A DNA stretch of 64,000 nucleotides from Lichenostomus cassidix. Lineage: Eukaryota > Chordata > Aves > Passeriformes > Meliphagidae. The position numbers were made by a program, and so were the translations under genes. The DNA lies in the NCBI GenBank assembly GCA_008360975.2, contig CM039185.1, positions 1,054,001 to 1,118,000 on the forward strand, in the 5' to 3' direction. This document shows, one piece after another, positions 1 to 39,741 of the stretch. The notes beneath the pieces are model-generated. The model was not told the DNA's origin. It saw only the letters and a program-made list of their open reading frames with translations, and did no database searches. Within the stretch, counting starts at the first letter, position 1; each line of letters begins with the position of its first letter.

Positions 1-399
1 CAGGGAGTTTAGGAGTTCCACTGTCCAAGCAAAACAGTGGCACAAGGAGGGGAATTAAGGAGATGGGTCACCCAAAAAATCGGTTCCCCTCCATGGGTGA
101 GGAGCTGGGAAAAAATCACACACACATGAGAGGGAAGGGCAGCCTAAAAGCATTCAGTCTTTTCCTACAACCAGTCTAAAAACCACCCCAAAAAAAGCAG
201 CGAGGACATGGGAGGGAAGAGATATAAACCCGCAAAAGTTAATTTTATTGTGCAACGGGGAAGAAATAAAACCCATCTAGAATAAAGCAAAAAGGCGGCA
301 GCCGTGAGCGGGTGGGAGACAATAATTCGGAGTTTGCCGAGCAGACATCCGGGTGTCTCACGGAGGGTTAACGGTCCCGCTCACCCCGCGGCCCGGGGC
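1..399. other. Unassigned left-edge sequence
   Basis: AT-rich in its first 300 bases, turning CpG-rich from about 300. No coding exon, repeat family or RNA gene recognised. Confidence 0.4.
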
Positions 400-1010
400 T
401 CTGAGCTGAGAGGTGCAGCCTGGGGGCTGCAATGGCCATGGGGACTCTGAGAGCTGGCGGGGCTGTGAGCGGTGAGCAAAGGGATTGTGAAGGGGCTGCG
501 ATGGGTTTGGGGGATCTAAGGGGCAATGATGGCCATGGGGCTGTGAGGGGCTCGTGGGGGGTGCAGGCTGAGGGGAGGCTCTGAGGGGCTGTGGGAGATC
601 TGAGGGCTGCGGGGAGGGGGCTGTGAGAACCAGGGGGAAGCTATGAGGGGGCTGTGAGAACCAGGGGGAAGCTGTGAGGGGGCTGTGAGAACCGGGGGGG
701 AAGCTATGAGGGGGCTCTGGGGGGCTCTGATGGCCATAGGGCTGTGAGAGCCGGGGTGAGGCTGTGGCGGGGCTCTGAGGGGTAATGATGGCCACGGGGC
801 TGTGAAAGCTGGGGACGAGGCTGTGATGGGGCTGCGATGGCCACGGCGTTTGTGAGAGCCGGGGCGAGGGGGCTCTGAGGGGCTGGGGGCGCTGTGATGG
901 CCGGGGGACTGTGGGGGCTCTGAGGAGCTCCGAGAGCCGGGGGGGTGCGCGGCGTGAGGCGAGGGACGGGCTGAGGGCCTGTGGGGGCTCTGAGGGGGCT
1001 GTGACGGCCA
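400..1010. repeat. G-rich minisatellite, GGGGCTGTGAGG type
   Basis: Tandem variable units (GGGGCTGTGAGAACCAGGGG, GGGCTCTGAGGGG) over about 600 bp, G-rich on the plus strand. The core unit is the same as in CETN2 intron 1, 62 kb away. It creates a spurious Pro-rich minus-strand ORF. Confidence 0.88.
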
Positions 1011-1340
1011 CGATGGGGGTGCGCGCTGCGAGGCACCGGCGAACGCGACCCCCGCGGGGAGCACGGGCGCGGCCGGTCCTCACCGAGCCCGGCAGAACCG
1101 AGCGCGGCGGGCACCCCCCTCGGACAGTACCTGGATGGATGGATGGACAGGCGGACGGAGAGGCGGATGGCGGTCGGTCGGAGGGCGGGCGCCCGCCCGG
1201 TCGGTGCCGGTGCCGCCTTTCTCCGGCGGCTCAGCCCGGCCCGCGAACGGCGGGAGGCACCGCCCCCGCCCCGCTGTGGGCAACGGGGGATGGGGGCTGC
1301 GCCTGCGCGGGCCGGGCTCGGGCGGAGAGGGAGGGAGCGG
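1000..1340. promoter_or_regulatory. CpG-island-like candidate promoter of an unidentified gene
   Basis: GC- and CpG-rich patch with GC boxes near 1261-1275. On the minus strand CCATCCATCCAG is followed by GTACTG (exon edge 1131), and GCTCG is followed by GTGAGG near 1085. On the plus strand GAGCGGG is followed by GTGAGCC near 1339. A promoter with a noncoding exon on one or both strands is plausible; the coding part would lie outside the window and I cannot name the gene. Confidence 0.45.
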
Positions 1341-2008
1341 GGTGAGCCCCGTGAGGGGGAAAGATGGGAGGGAGCGGGGTGAAGGAGGAAGGGGAAAAGG
1401 GGTGAATGAGAGGGAAAAGGAAGTGAGGGGGAATGGGAGTGAGGAGGGAAGCGGGGTAAGAGGAAAAAGGGGATGAATGAGGGGAAAAGGGAGTGAATGA
1501 GGGGGAAAGGGGGGAGTGATGGTGGGAAGGAGGAGAGTGAGGGGGAAAAGGGAGTGAATGAGGGGAAGGAGGTGAGTGGGGAGGGAAAAGAGTGAGGGGG
1601 GAATAGGGGTGAGTGAGGAGAAAAGGGAGTGAGGGGAAAGGAGGGTGAGGGAGGGGGAAGTGGGGATCAGTGGGGGGAAAGGGGGTGAGTGGCGGCAAAA
1701 GGTTGAAAAGGGAGAGAGAAAGGGAGAAGTGATGGCAGAGAGGAGGTAAGTGAGCGGGAAAGGACAAGGTGGGGGGAAAGGGACGAGTGAGGGGGAAGGG
1801 GAGTTAGAGGGGAGTAGAATGGGTGAGGGAGGAAAGAGGGAATTAGAAATGGACCAGGTAAGTGAGGGGGAAAGGGGTGAGTGAAGGGCTATGAGAGTGA
1901 GAGGGAGGAAAGGGCAGGAGGGAGGAAGGTGAGGGAGAGAGGAAGAGGGGCAAATGAGGAGAAAAGGGATGAGAAGAGAAAGGATGAGTGAGGGGGGAAA
2001 GGGTCTTC
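1335..2008. repeat. Polypurine minisatellite, GTGAGGGGGAAAGG type
   Basis: About 670 bp of tandem units such as GTGAGGGGGAAAGG and GAGTGAATGAGGGG. The plus strand is almost pure purine apart from the T of GTGAG or GAATGAG. It starts at a plus-strand donor-like GTGAGCC and makes spurious Ser/Pro/Leu-rich minus-strand ORFs. Confidence 0.9.
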
Positions 2009-2302
2009 CCCCATGCATGTGATCCAGGAAAATGTACAAAATACGGCATAGCTGGGATCTCCCAAAACTCCAGTGCCTGTAACGTCTCTTCAGGACACTT
2101 TTATCAGGCAACAATGAAATTATCACCATTCTTTGACATCCTCCTCCCAAATGTGTGTGTTGAACCCAAACACAGCCTCTGGCATCTCCTGATAAGAAGC
2201 GTTGGATGTTGGCAGTCATCAAGGCCATGTGCTATGAGCAGAATCTCATTTTTGTCTCAGTCGGCCTGAAAACCACGTCCAGCACTGACACTCCTGAAGG
2301 TC

Positions 2303-2480
2303 TATCCTGGTTTCAGCTGGGCTAGAGTTAATTTTGTCACTCTGTTGTTAATTTTCAGATGCTCTGCTTTTGGTCTGTGCAGAAGACAGGATTTCCAAAA
2401 GCAGAGTTCCCTGGGCCACCACATAGGAGCTTCAGTACTAGGATGGGTTTGCCTCCACCTCTGCTCAGTTACCACCAGCA
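2303..2480 (+). mobile_element. Probable avian LTR fragment (5' part)
   Basis: TATCCTGGTTTCAGCTGGGC followed by TAGAGTTAATTTT resembles the start of a common avian ERVL-type LTR (TGTCCTGGTTTCAGCTGGGA...). Only the first part can be followed; the end is uncertain. Recognised by eye. Confidence 0.4.
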
Positions 2481-2957
2481 CATTTCATAGCCTTTATATG
2501 TAGATTTATTTATTTGATTTCATGGGAAATAGCCTGGTCAAGATTTGTCCCCACAAACAGAAAAATCCCAAGAGAAATAAGATCTTTTTGTGAAAGAAAA
2601 TGCATGACCTCATCCATCACATAGGAGAAATCTGTGTGCAGGTGACCCTTCTCCACAAACACCAGGAAACAGGAAAATTCACCTCTTTGAATAATTTATT
2701 GCTTTTTTGTTGTAGGTCAGCAATTCTTCAAAGCTCAAGCCAATACAAATGATAAAGTATAACATTTTTAGAGTAGCTGCAGGTTCCTTTTGGGTGATAC
2801 GTGTTTTTAAGGGGAAAAAAATCCATTGAATCCTTTGGGATGATGCTCCACACAGGTGTTTCAGCCCTATCCCAGGAATGTGTGAGGAAGGGACAGCCCA
2901 GACCCCTCAATGGACACCAGGATGATTTCTCAGCTCAGGGCCCAAATGTACACTGAG
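2481..2957. other. Noncoding interval
   Basis: No exon with conserved coding recognised. An AATAAA on the minus strand lies near 2692. CR1 begins at its right edge. Confidence 0.4.
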
Positions 2958-3352
2958 GATCATGGAATCATGGAATTACTGGGGCTGGAAAAGCCCTCTG
3001 AGACCAAATGCAAGCATTCCCTCAGCACTGCCAAGGCCACCGCTAACCCATGTCCCCAGGTGGCACATCCATATGGCTGTTAAATCCTTCCAGGGATGGG
3101 GATTCCACCTCTGTCCTGGGCAGCTGTGCCAGGGCTGGATAGCCCTTTCCAGGAGGAAGATGTTCCCAATATCCAGTTTAAACATGGCACAACCTGAGAC
3201 TGTTTCCTCTTGTCCTGTCCCTGTTCCCTTGTTCAGGCAGCAGAGCCTGGCCCCCCATGACTGCACCCTCCTGTCAGGTATGCAGAGCCAGAAGGTCCCC
3301 CCAGAGCCTCCTTTTCTCCAGGCTGAGCCCCCTCAGTCCCTCTCAAACACAG
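2958..3352 (-). mobile_element. CR1 LINE fragment
   Basis: Starts CATGGAATCATGGAATTACT, the complement of a CR1 3' tail, and runs into the TCCAGGCTGAGCCCC region. Confidence 0.8.
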
Positions 3353-3660
3353 ACCACGGGGGATCATGGCTCTTTTTTCCCTAAATAATCACAGGATTTT
3401 AGGACAACCTGACTGAAATCTCTGCAGAACATCAGACTCTGGATTCGCCAAGCCAATTAGCTGAGCCCACCCCTGCTTTGAGCACACCCTGTCTTCATGG
3501 TCCTGCTGCTCCTCTCCCTCATTGCCTCATCCTACAACAAAGCCTTTGGTGACTTCACGGATGGGCCAGCAAGGAGCACAAGTGACACAGCCCCTGAGCT
3601 CCGAGGGCACAAACAGGAGGGTGTGACACAGGTGGGGGAGGGACATGGGAGCTAAGGCGG

Positions 3661-3666
3661 TTTATT
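3661..3666 (-). terminator. ZNF185: Candidate poly(A) signal AATAAA for ZNF185
   Basis: First AATAAA hexamer on the minus strand after the ZNF185 stop, giving a 3'UTR of about 2.35 kb if unspliced. A second AATAAA lies near 2692. No transcript evidence was available. Confidence 0.45.
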
Positions 3667-3976
3667 AGAGCTGTGTACTGAGGTGAGACAATTCCTGCAG
3701 GAGACTCAGAGCTGAGGGGATACAGTGCAGAACATGGACAAATCCATCTCCCACTAAGGCTGTGGACACATCAGGAACTCTGGAATCAGGGAATGCATTA
3801 TTTCTGCAGATCTTCTCAAAGTGCACTGTGGCACAGGCCCTTCTGCTTTGGTACTTGAAACCATCCCCCTTTGACCTCCGTGGAACAAGCAGTGGCTGTA
3901 CTAGTCCTTCCTCACTGCTGGAACTGGTCCCAGTAAGGAACTTCTGGATGTGGTTTTCATAAATTCTCTGTGATGG

Positions 3977-4172
3977 TAGTGAAGCCCTGGTTGCCCAGAG
4001 AAGCTGTGGATGCCTCTGGATCTCTGGAAGTGTCCAAGGCCAGGCTGGAAGGAGCTTGGAGCACCTGGGGCTATGGAAGGTGTCCCTGCCCATGAACTTT
4101 AGAATAGATGAACTTTAAGGTCTCTTCCAACCCAAACCATTCCAGGATTCTATGGTTCTATGACTCCTCCTT
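3977..4172 (+). mobile_element. CR1 LINE fragment, 3' end
   Basis: CCCAGAGAAGCTGTGG through CCAACCCAAACCATTCC to a GATTCTATGGTTCTATGA tail. Confidence 0.85.
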
Positions 4173-6012
4173 CCCATGAGGACACAGTAAGTCTGGACAC
4201 TTCTGAGGCACCTGACTTTCAGATTTCAGTATTCAGCATTCCCAATTCCTCAGCTCTGAGTTAAGGACCAAAATAATACAATTCTGATTTTACTGAGTGC
4301 AGCATCTGCTGGAAGTTCAGTGTTGTTAGTGAGCATTTGGGCTGTAAATAATTCACAGCAATGAGAGTCAGGGCAAAGCCCTCATGAGGGGGGAATATTG
4401 GGATTTCAGCTGAGCAGTGCTCTTTGTCAGGAGAGGGAATTGAGATGGCCTTGCTCTGGCACATGAGACACCTGCCCTCAGAGCCCGAGTTAAACACCAG
4501 TGAAGGACAGTGTTATCTCCCCAAACAGGCAGCCACAAGTGCTGCTGCAGCATCCTCTGGGAAGAGGCAGGAAGGGGAATTAAAGCTGACACATAATTAG
4601 AATGGAGTTTGCAAGTGCTCCTGGAATCCTGGGGAAAGCAAATGGAAATCAAGCAGAAACTATTTCTAGGCTGAGTTTGGGGGTGAAAGAAGCAGAAATA
4701 GGCTTTCACTAAGGACTAAATTCAAACCCTCCCAAGAATCCAAATTTAGTGTTTAAGGCTTCCAGTGCCTGTGTGCCAGCTCACACAGCCTGGCTGCACA
4801 TGGGAAAGATATACAAATATAATCAGGAGAGACTTGTGGCAATTAGCTCTGATAAACCTGAGGAGCTGTGCCTGACTCCCAGCTCCAGGAGTACTCGGAA
4901 TCTTCATGCAGCTGAAGCCAGGCTGAGGGGCTCAGCACCTCTGGAAAACGTTATCTTTGAGGATGAGGCTGCCTTGTCTCATTCCCATCACACTTGTCTT
5001 GTGCAGGTGACACATCAACCAGCGGGTGCTGAACTCATTCATGGCCACGGGGCAGCGAGAGGGGAAAGAACTCGAAGAAAGGGGGAGCAGGAATTCTGCC
5101 ATCTTAGCCAGTCAGGAGCTGCTGCATTCTCAGGCGTGCTGCTGCCCAGCACGGGCTGCCTTCCCAGCTCTGCAGAACCCTGAAAGCACACGAAGAGCGG
5201 GTGAGCACGGGCTGGAGCCCACCTGGAATGTGGCGTTGGAGGTTGGTGGAGCCGGGAGCGTGCAGGGATGGGCAGCACAGCCCCGCCGGGAGCGTGCAGG
5301 GATGGCACAGCCTCACCAGTCACATCCCATTACCAGGTACAGGGAGCAGCGAGGCAGGAGCTCCTTTCCCTGCTCCTCCTCCTCTCTGCTGGGAGGCAGT
5401 GGGAGAACACGAGGTCTCCCAACCCCAGCACAGCAGCTCTGGTGGCTGTCACGGTGCCTCCTGTCCCTTCCAGATAATCAGACAAAACCAAACCGTGTCC
5501 AACCCACTTCTTGTCGATCTGTTGGAATGTACAACTCTTCTTTTCCCGAAGGTTTTCACCTCAAAGGATTTTTACGTAAAGAAGTAGTTGCACCTGCCAC
5601 CGAGGAGCTGCCTCCTTGTCGGGGAATGTCACAACTCTAAACCGCCCGCAGTCCTTGCAGGGGGTCAGCCCAGGACACAGGGAGGAACCTTTAACTGCCT
5701 TCCATGAGGACTTTCCACCTCTAGGGGACATTTCTGTCATCACTCAAGCCAGCCTCTGCCTGTCACCCCTGGGAAGCCACCACAGCCTGTTTGTCACCGA
5801 CATTCTGGCTTCAACCAACACCCCCAGGACAGCTCGAGTGAGTTTCCAGCTAATGCTGCAACAAGGTCACTGCTTCCCACTGAACAGCCCAGGAACATCC
5901 CTTTCCTGCTACCCTGGACATGTGAGGGTTAAATGCCCTTCACCAGTAGACTCTGAGCTCTCACCCAGCCATCCCCCAGGAATGGCTTCGGAAAGGAGCC
6001 CTGGAAACTCAC
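4173..6012 (-). other. Likely ZNF185 3'UTR or 3' flank
   Basis: No coding exon found. A GC-rich segment duplication lies at about 5250-5310 (two copies of GCCGGGAGCGTGCAGGGATG). If the 3'UTR is unspliced, this stretch is transcribed up to the AATAAA at 3661. Confidence 0.4.
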
Positions 6013-33539
<27,527 letters not shown>

Positions 33540-33564
<25 letters not shown>

Positions 33565-33614
33565 GGTCTCAGCAGCACCTTCCCCTTCTGCCACTGCTCA
33601 AAGCCAACAAGTCC
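33540..33614 (-). CDS. ZNF185: ZNF185 coding exon 1 (start codon)
   Basis: The exon follows a strong polypyrimidine tract ending in CAG (acceptor just above 33614). It has about 50 nt of 5'UTR and then ATG at 33562-33564, with a second in-frame ATG directly after it. It codes MMSLGVTK and one base of the next codon, then the donor GTAATT. Mammalian ZNF185 likewise has a very short first coding exon ending in TKG. Confidence 0.85.
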
Positions 33615-34469
33615 CTGGAAAAAGTGGGAAAAGGGATAAGCAAAATAAGAACTCCAATATAAAAACCGTGGCATTAATGTTGGGGGGAGAGCACAGCCAC
33701 AGTGTCACAGCTGTAAAATCCAGAGCATGGGGAGACCCTGGCTTTGTACCAGAGCTGGGATTTCTCCCCTTCCATGAACCTTCAGCATTGAGGAGAGGGA
33801 AAATCAAATCCAGCCCAGTGGTCATGCCAAAGGTGTTTTTCCAGGTCTGGGAGAAAAGTAGTGGAGGAGACCTTGCAAAAGTGCCCAGAGCCACTCAGGT
33901 GGGCCAGACCTTCTGCAGTCTACAGAACTCTGAGGTTCCTGGAGCATCCTTGGGATTTGTGTCAGGTGGGAGCAGGACAGGAAGGCTCTTGAGAGATCTG
34001 GGTTGATAATGAGATCTGTTATTTCCTCAGGACACATCAGAGATCTTCCCACTCCTGTTTTGGAAGCAAAGGGTTCATTCTTGCTTCTGACAGCAGCTGG
34101 GGCCCTCCTTCAAAACATTCCTGGGTGTACCACCTTGGGAACTCCTAACTCCTGGATGTACCCACTTGGAGAGCCTCCAAGACAAGGAACTTCCAGATTA
34201 TTTAGTGCTGTAGGTGAATCCAAACCAACCATAAACTAAAAGTCAGGGGAAACCCTGCTGGTTTCAGGTTGTGCCAAGACAACCTTATTTTTTTAATAAA
34301 AAAATGAAAGAAAGAAAATGCCTCAGAAAATCCCAGTGTTTTGGGGTGAGAAGGACTCAGGTTAATCTACCACCTGGTTATGTTTGTCAGAAATTATTCT
34401 TTTCTGTTTTCACTCCTAATTTTTTTATGGAAGCTGCAAGATGAGCCATTGTTCCAGAGGAGAAAACCA

Positions 34470-34545
34470 GTCCCAGAATGGTTTGGGCTGGATAGGACCT
34501 TAAATCTCATCCACATCCAACTCCCTGCCATGGGCACCTTCCAGC
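34470..34545 (-). mobile_element. CR1 LINE fragment, short
   Basis: CCCAGAATGGTTTGGGCTGG and CTGCCATGGGCACCTTCC. Confidence 0.78.
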
Positions 34546-35164
34546 TTTTACCACCCCCCCGTCTTCCCTTGCCAAAACTCTCTCCTGGACTCTGGAACGA
34601 CTCTGAATCAGTAATACGAAGGCCCAGCCCTGTTTGGGAGAATCCAAGCTGAGGTTGTTATTCCCTGCTGGTGGGCCTGTCCCTGCAGTATTCCCGGGAA
34701 GCCACATGCCTGCCAGGAACACTGAGTGCTGATCTCATGGCATTGCTGCTTGGCAAAGCCTCCTGCCCTGGCTTCTCTGAGCCAGGGATCTGCCCACTGC
34801 TCATCCCCTCCTCTTCCCATCGGGATCATCAACAATTCCCCAAGGCTTCTCTCCCTCTGCAAACATTCCCAAGCATTAATGAGCTCCCACCCCGGGCAGC
34901 CAGCCCTCCTCTTTCCTTATCCTTTCCAAATCCTCCTTCCTGCACAGATTTAATAGATTTGCTTGTTAAAGAGAAATGAAAACTCATTCTAGATATCCAT
35001 GAGGAGCCTCTAAATACTTGGATATCTTCCTATAAAAGTGGGAGACATGGCTGCAGCTGGCAGGAGCACGGAGCTGTAATCTAGAAAATTTGGGTTAAAA
35101 GAAATCCCAATCCTTGGAGCTGCTTCATTACCTGCAGCACCTGATCAAGGCAGGTTCAGCTCAT

Positions 35165-35312
35165 GCTCATCCCTGGCAGTGTCCAAGGCCAGGTTGGATG
35201 GAGCTTGGAGCAGCCTGGGACAGTGGAAGGTGTCCCTGCCCATGGCAGGAGGTGGAACCGGATGAGCTTTAAGGTCCTTCCCAAACCAAACCTTTCCATG
35301 GTTCCCTGATTC
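35165..35312 (+). mobile_element. CR1 LINE fragment, 3' end
   Basis: GTGTCCAAGGCCAGGTTGG to CCTTTCCATGGTTCCCTGATT. Confidence 0.86.
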
Positions 35313-35975
35313 CCCCTTGGCAACTGCAACTCTGAGCTGCACTTGGTGCTCTCCTTCACTCATTAAATCCTCTCCCATTCCAGGACAAAGTAAAGCTGGA
35401 GTAAGTGGAGGATAAGAAGCATGGAAAAGATCTGTCCCAGAAGTTTGATCCATTCCTGATCCTGGGCAGATGAGGGGCAGGAAGAGGCTCTGTGCTGCCG
35501 TGGAATGGAGGTATTTGGAAGCTGGAGGTGGTTGGCCCCAGACCATATAAACTTTCAGAGGATAACCAGAGGTTTGTAGGGACATGGAAAGATTCTGGGG
35601 AAGGGCTGGAGCCAAGGAAATGACACCTCCATTGCTTAAACAGAAACTTCCCTTCTCCCTCACCAAATCCACCCCCGAAATCCACAAAGGGTGGCACGGG
35701 TGGAAAAATGTGCCAGAAACCACACGTGGGCCAAGCCTTTTCCTCTGGCACTGCCTTCCCTCTTCCCAGCCCACACCATCCTGGGAGGGACTGCACAAAC
35801 ACAGCCCTGCTCCCCAGAGATTCCTGCCAGGACAAACAGCATCTCTGTGCTGGGATGAGCTTTGAATTGTCCCCAGGAGGAATCCTTTCCTCTCCATGGG
35901 ATTCCAGGGGTGTGAATCTCCATGGCATTCCCTGGCCTCCTCTGGCCAACACCACCCAAACATTAGCCCAGCACT

Positions 35976-36203
35976 TGGAATCATAGAGCCATGGAATTCC
36001 CAAGTTGGAAGGGACCCACAAGGATCATTGATCCAAATCCTGGCCCTGCACAGACACCCAAACAATCCCTGGGCATCCCTGGCAGGGCTGTCCAAACACT
36101 CTGGAGCTCTGGCAGCCTCAGGCTGTGCCCATTCCCTGGGCAGCCTGGGCAGTGCCAGCACCCTCTGGGGGAAGAACCTTTCCCTGAGATCCCATTGAAA
36201 TCT
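35976..36203 (-). mobile_element. CR1 LINE fragment, third subfamily
   Basis: TTGGAAGGGACCCACAAGGA, then GGGCAGTGCCAGCACCCTCT. Confidence 0.78.
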
Positions 36204-39200
36204 GACTTGTGGCAAAACAAGAGGAAAAAAGAGAAAATTGCATTTCAGGAGACTCCATGATGCAAAAATGATGCTTTGAGGCAGAAAAGATGGGAATGGA
36301 TCTCTGTGTGTTTTGGGCACTTTGGGTCCCCATGGCTGCAGCACCCTGTGGTGATTTTAATTTCATTTTCCTTGGGAACAAAAGCTTAGTGGGACTTGCA
36401 GGGATTCTTGAAAGGGTTCAGTGCTGCTAATTCTGAGAAAGAAGAAGGAAATGGTGCCAGTCTCAACCCAGAGCTGGATCAGGGTCATCACTGCCAGCCA
36501 AGCCTTCCCAAAGTACTCCAGATGTCTCCTTACCACATTCCAAGCCAAAAAACCAACCCCAAAGCCTCCAAGAAGCCCTTTCTTTTGTTAAAGATTCACC
36601 AAATGCAGCCCAAACCGGCAATTTGGGGGTTATCTTCCCACGATCCCAAGGACACACCTGCTCCAATGCCCCTGGCATCCACTCCAGTGGATGTGTCCCT
36701 GCTTCCCTCCACTCCCAGTCAAGAGGTGAGGCTTTGTCCCTGCTCCAGGAGTGTTGTTCCCTTCCTGAATATGTCTGGGAGCAGCTCAGCAGGGCAGTGT
36801 TGTGCAGGAATTCCCAGAGGTGGCCAGCAGTGCCTTCATCAGTGCTGGTGCTGAATTCCTGCCCCAGGAGCAGAGACTGTCTTGGATCTCCTGGACCAGG
36901 CAGCAGGGAATTCCAGGTGAGCAGGATGGAGCACTCAATTCTTATCCCAAATGGGATCCTGCTGGGACAGCACACATGGACAGCTCTGCTCTTCCAAACC
37001 TCCCCATCACTCCATGTCCATCCCAGGGATGCTGCTCAACCATCCCAGCACTGCCACCTTCTTCCTGTTGGCTCCTTGTTTTCCAGCCCTCTTGTTCCCT
37101 CTTGCTGGATCTCCATGGTCAAGGTTCAGACAGGCTGGCACCTCACTGAGGCTCTGACTGCACAGGATGTTCCCAACATGGAATTCCAGCATGGATTCCA
37201 GTGGAGAAACGGGCAGCTTCAGCACCTCGGTGCTACCTGGGGCAGAGGTGACACAGTGACCCTGGACAGAGCCAGCTCCAATCCACCTCCTCTGCCCAAG
37301 TTCTCCCCTTTGGAGTCAGGATGTGCCCAACTTCCAGGCAATTCAATCCCAGGGGCCTCTCCCTGCTGGGGATGGCAGGACTCAGGAATGCACAGGTGGA
37401 GCTGTGGGACAGGTGTGCCGGGAAGGTGAGGCTGATCATCCCAGAGATATTCCTGGGAGAACCTCTGCTGATAAGCTGGGATCCCTTCTCCACCAGCTCT
37501 GCAGGGTTGATTCCAGGGATGGATTTGGCCTGGGGGTGATTCCAGGGAGCAGCAGGGATGGATTTGGCCTGGTTAGGACAGTTTTTAATCTTCTGAATTC
37601 TGCAGAGCCAGAGGAATTCCAGGCTGGCCTCCCTCACCTCCAGCTGCTTCCCTCTCCAGCCCTTCCCTGTGAGGAGCACCAAGATGTAGGACACTGGACA
37701 CCCATCCCTGTGCAATGCAAATAGACAACAGCCAGCTGATATTCCAATATTCCTTCTGATATTTGGAATAATCTGTGATTTCTGGGCCAGCTCAGACTCA
37801 TGGTTTTGGTACAATCAGTCCCTCATCCTGTGTGCTGGAAAAATGCAACCAGTGCTCAGCTTTGGATACCAACCTCTGGGATGTAGCACTGGGATATCCC
37901 AGGCAGTAGAAGATCCAGAAAAATGGCTAATTCCCACTGAGAGAGCATCCAACATGAGCCATGCAGCACAGGAAATAAATGTCCTGTCTGCACAGGAGCA
38001 AAATCCCATTAAACTGTCCTGAGACTGCACCCTTCAAATGGAGCTGCTGCCTAAATCCATGAAACTAACCCAAAATCCCTGTTTTCAAAGGCATGGAACA
38101 CCACCAAGACAACACACACAGGTGTTCCCTCCTCTGGGAAGCCCTGAGGTGTTGAGCAGCTTTGCTGAGAGCCAGAGACCCCTGGCTTTGGGGACAAGCC
38201 TGGCTGCAGCAGGAAGGGCACAGCACTCCACTGAGGACACTCCAGAGCTCCTCAGCCCGTGAAGGAAAGCAATTCCAAGTTATTAAGTAAGGAAGGCAAT
38301 TCCAGACTATTTAATAAGGAAAAGGGAGCTGGAAGCTTGTTTGGATGTCAATATTCAGGTGCTCTGGGGCAGAGCCCAGCTCAGCACACTCTGGGCTCCA
38401 CGGGGTCCCTGTCCTGCCTTGGCTCTTTCCATGCCCTGGAGTTTTATAGCAGCTCTAACCCCACAAACTCCTCCTTACCCTAAACAGGGAGTGATCCCTA
38501 TGGATCACAGCCTGCGGGATGAATGAGGGAGAATCTCCAGCTGTGCCCTAGGCTATGGAGCTGCCACTGGCCTTGGAGAGGTGACCTGTCCCTGCCCACT
38601 CCTCCTGTCCCCTGGGGAGTGGAGGCACAGCCACACCAACTCCTCCCTAATAAACCCTTCAAGTGCCCAAAATCAGCAGCCCATTCCTTAATTGGGAAGG
38701 ATCCTGCTTTCCATGGAAAGCACTTAAAAAGCTGTAATTACCCTGCAAGAGCTGAAACACCAGCTGTTCTTTCAAGGCTGACAGGAGCTCCTCTTCCCTG
38801 CCCAGAGGAAGCCCTGCCAGCCACCCTCCTTTTTGATGGCTCAAGAGACACTTTTAAATGGTAATAACAAGTTTTTTTAACCTGCTGTTTGTAGGGCACT
38901 TGGGGTAATGGCCCCTTTGTGCCTAATAGTACCTTGCTCTCCGTGTGCTTTGGGGATGAGCTGGATCCGACATTGGAGCCAATTCTGAGGACTCAGGGAA
39001 TGCCCTGGGAAAAGGAAGCAGAGCTGCTTTGATCCCGTAAACAAGCTTTCCTGGGAGCACCACGGCTGTCTTTACACTCCTGAACTGTCCCCACAGCCAG
39101 GCCAGCCACTGAGCCCAGGTCAGAGCACCCCTGTTCCCAGTGCCTCACTTCCCAGCCTTGGGATGGGATGTCCCTGTGATGTCCGAGCTCTGTGCTCACT

Positions 39201-39274
39201 TTTCCATGCTGATTGATCCCTGTGAGAGGCACAGCAATGCTCTGCACCCAGAAAGGCTCTCTCAGTCAGACCCT

Positions 39275-39378
39275 TTTGGGACAGGAACTCCCAGGTCCCA
39301 CTGCTGCCTTCCCTGTCCAGGCAATGGCACTGGATGACCTTGAAGGTCCCTTCCAGCCCTGACGACTCTGTGAATCCA
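39275..39378 (+). mobile_element. Possible CR1 3' fragment
   Basis: GGATGACCTTGAAGGTCCC then TTCCAGCCCTGACGACTCTG. Confidence 0.5.
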
Positions 39379-39525
39379 GAAGCAAGGAGTTAAACTCTGG
39401 GTGCCTGACACAAAGGTCTTCCATAGATGCCAACCTGTGCCCTCACCAGGGTTACTTCCCTCAGCCCAAAGCCCATGGGTTTTGTGCAGCTGACTCCAAA
39501 GTGATCCTGTCCTGCCCATGGGGAT

Positions 39526-39741
39526 CCAGGTCCTGCAACCACCCACAATCCAGGTCCTACAGTGATCCAGGTCCCACTATGATCCAGGTCCCCGGGTTAT
39601 CCTGGTCCCATGGTGATCCAGGTCCTGCAGTGGTCCAGGTCCTGTGATGATCCTTGTCCCATGATGATCCTTGTCCCACTATGGTCCAGGTCCCGTGGTT
39701 ATCCTGGTCCCACAAAGATCCAGGTCCCACAGTGGTCCAGT
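39526..39741. repeat. Imperfect tandem repeat, about 20-bp unit
   Basis: About ten units of the form ATCCAGGTCCCANNNTG (variants ATCCTTGTCCCATGATG, GTCCAGGTCCTG) in the putative first intron of ZNF185. Confidence 0.9.

Noticed and set aside
358..2228. Long Pro/Ser-rich minus-strand ORFs (up to 382 codons) at the left edge
   Set aside because: They are the C-rich complement of two minisatellites, have no domain and change frame with the repeat unit.
35145..36344. 399-codon minus-strand ORF, the longest single-frame ORF in the window
   Set aside because: It runs antisense through a CR1 copy at one end and shows no family signature; no splice or promoter support.
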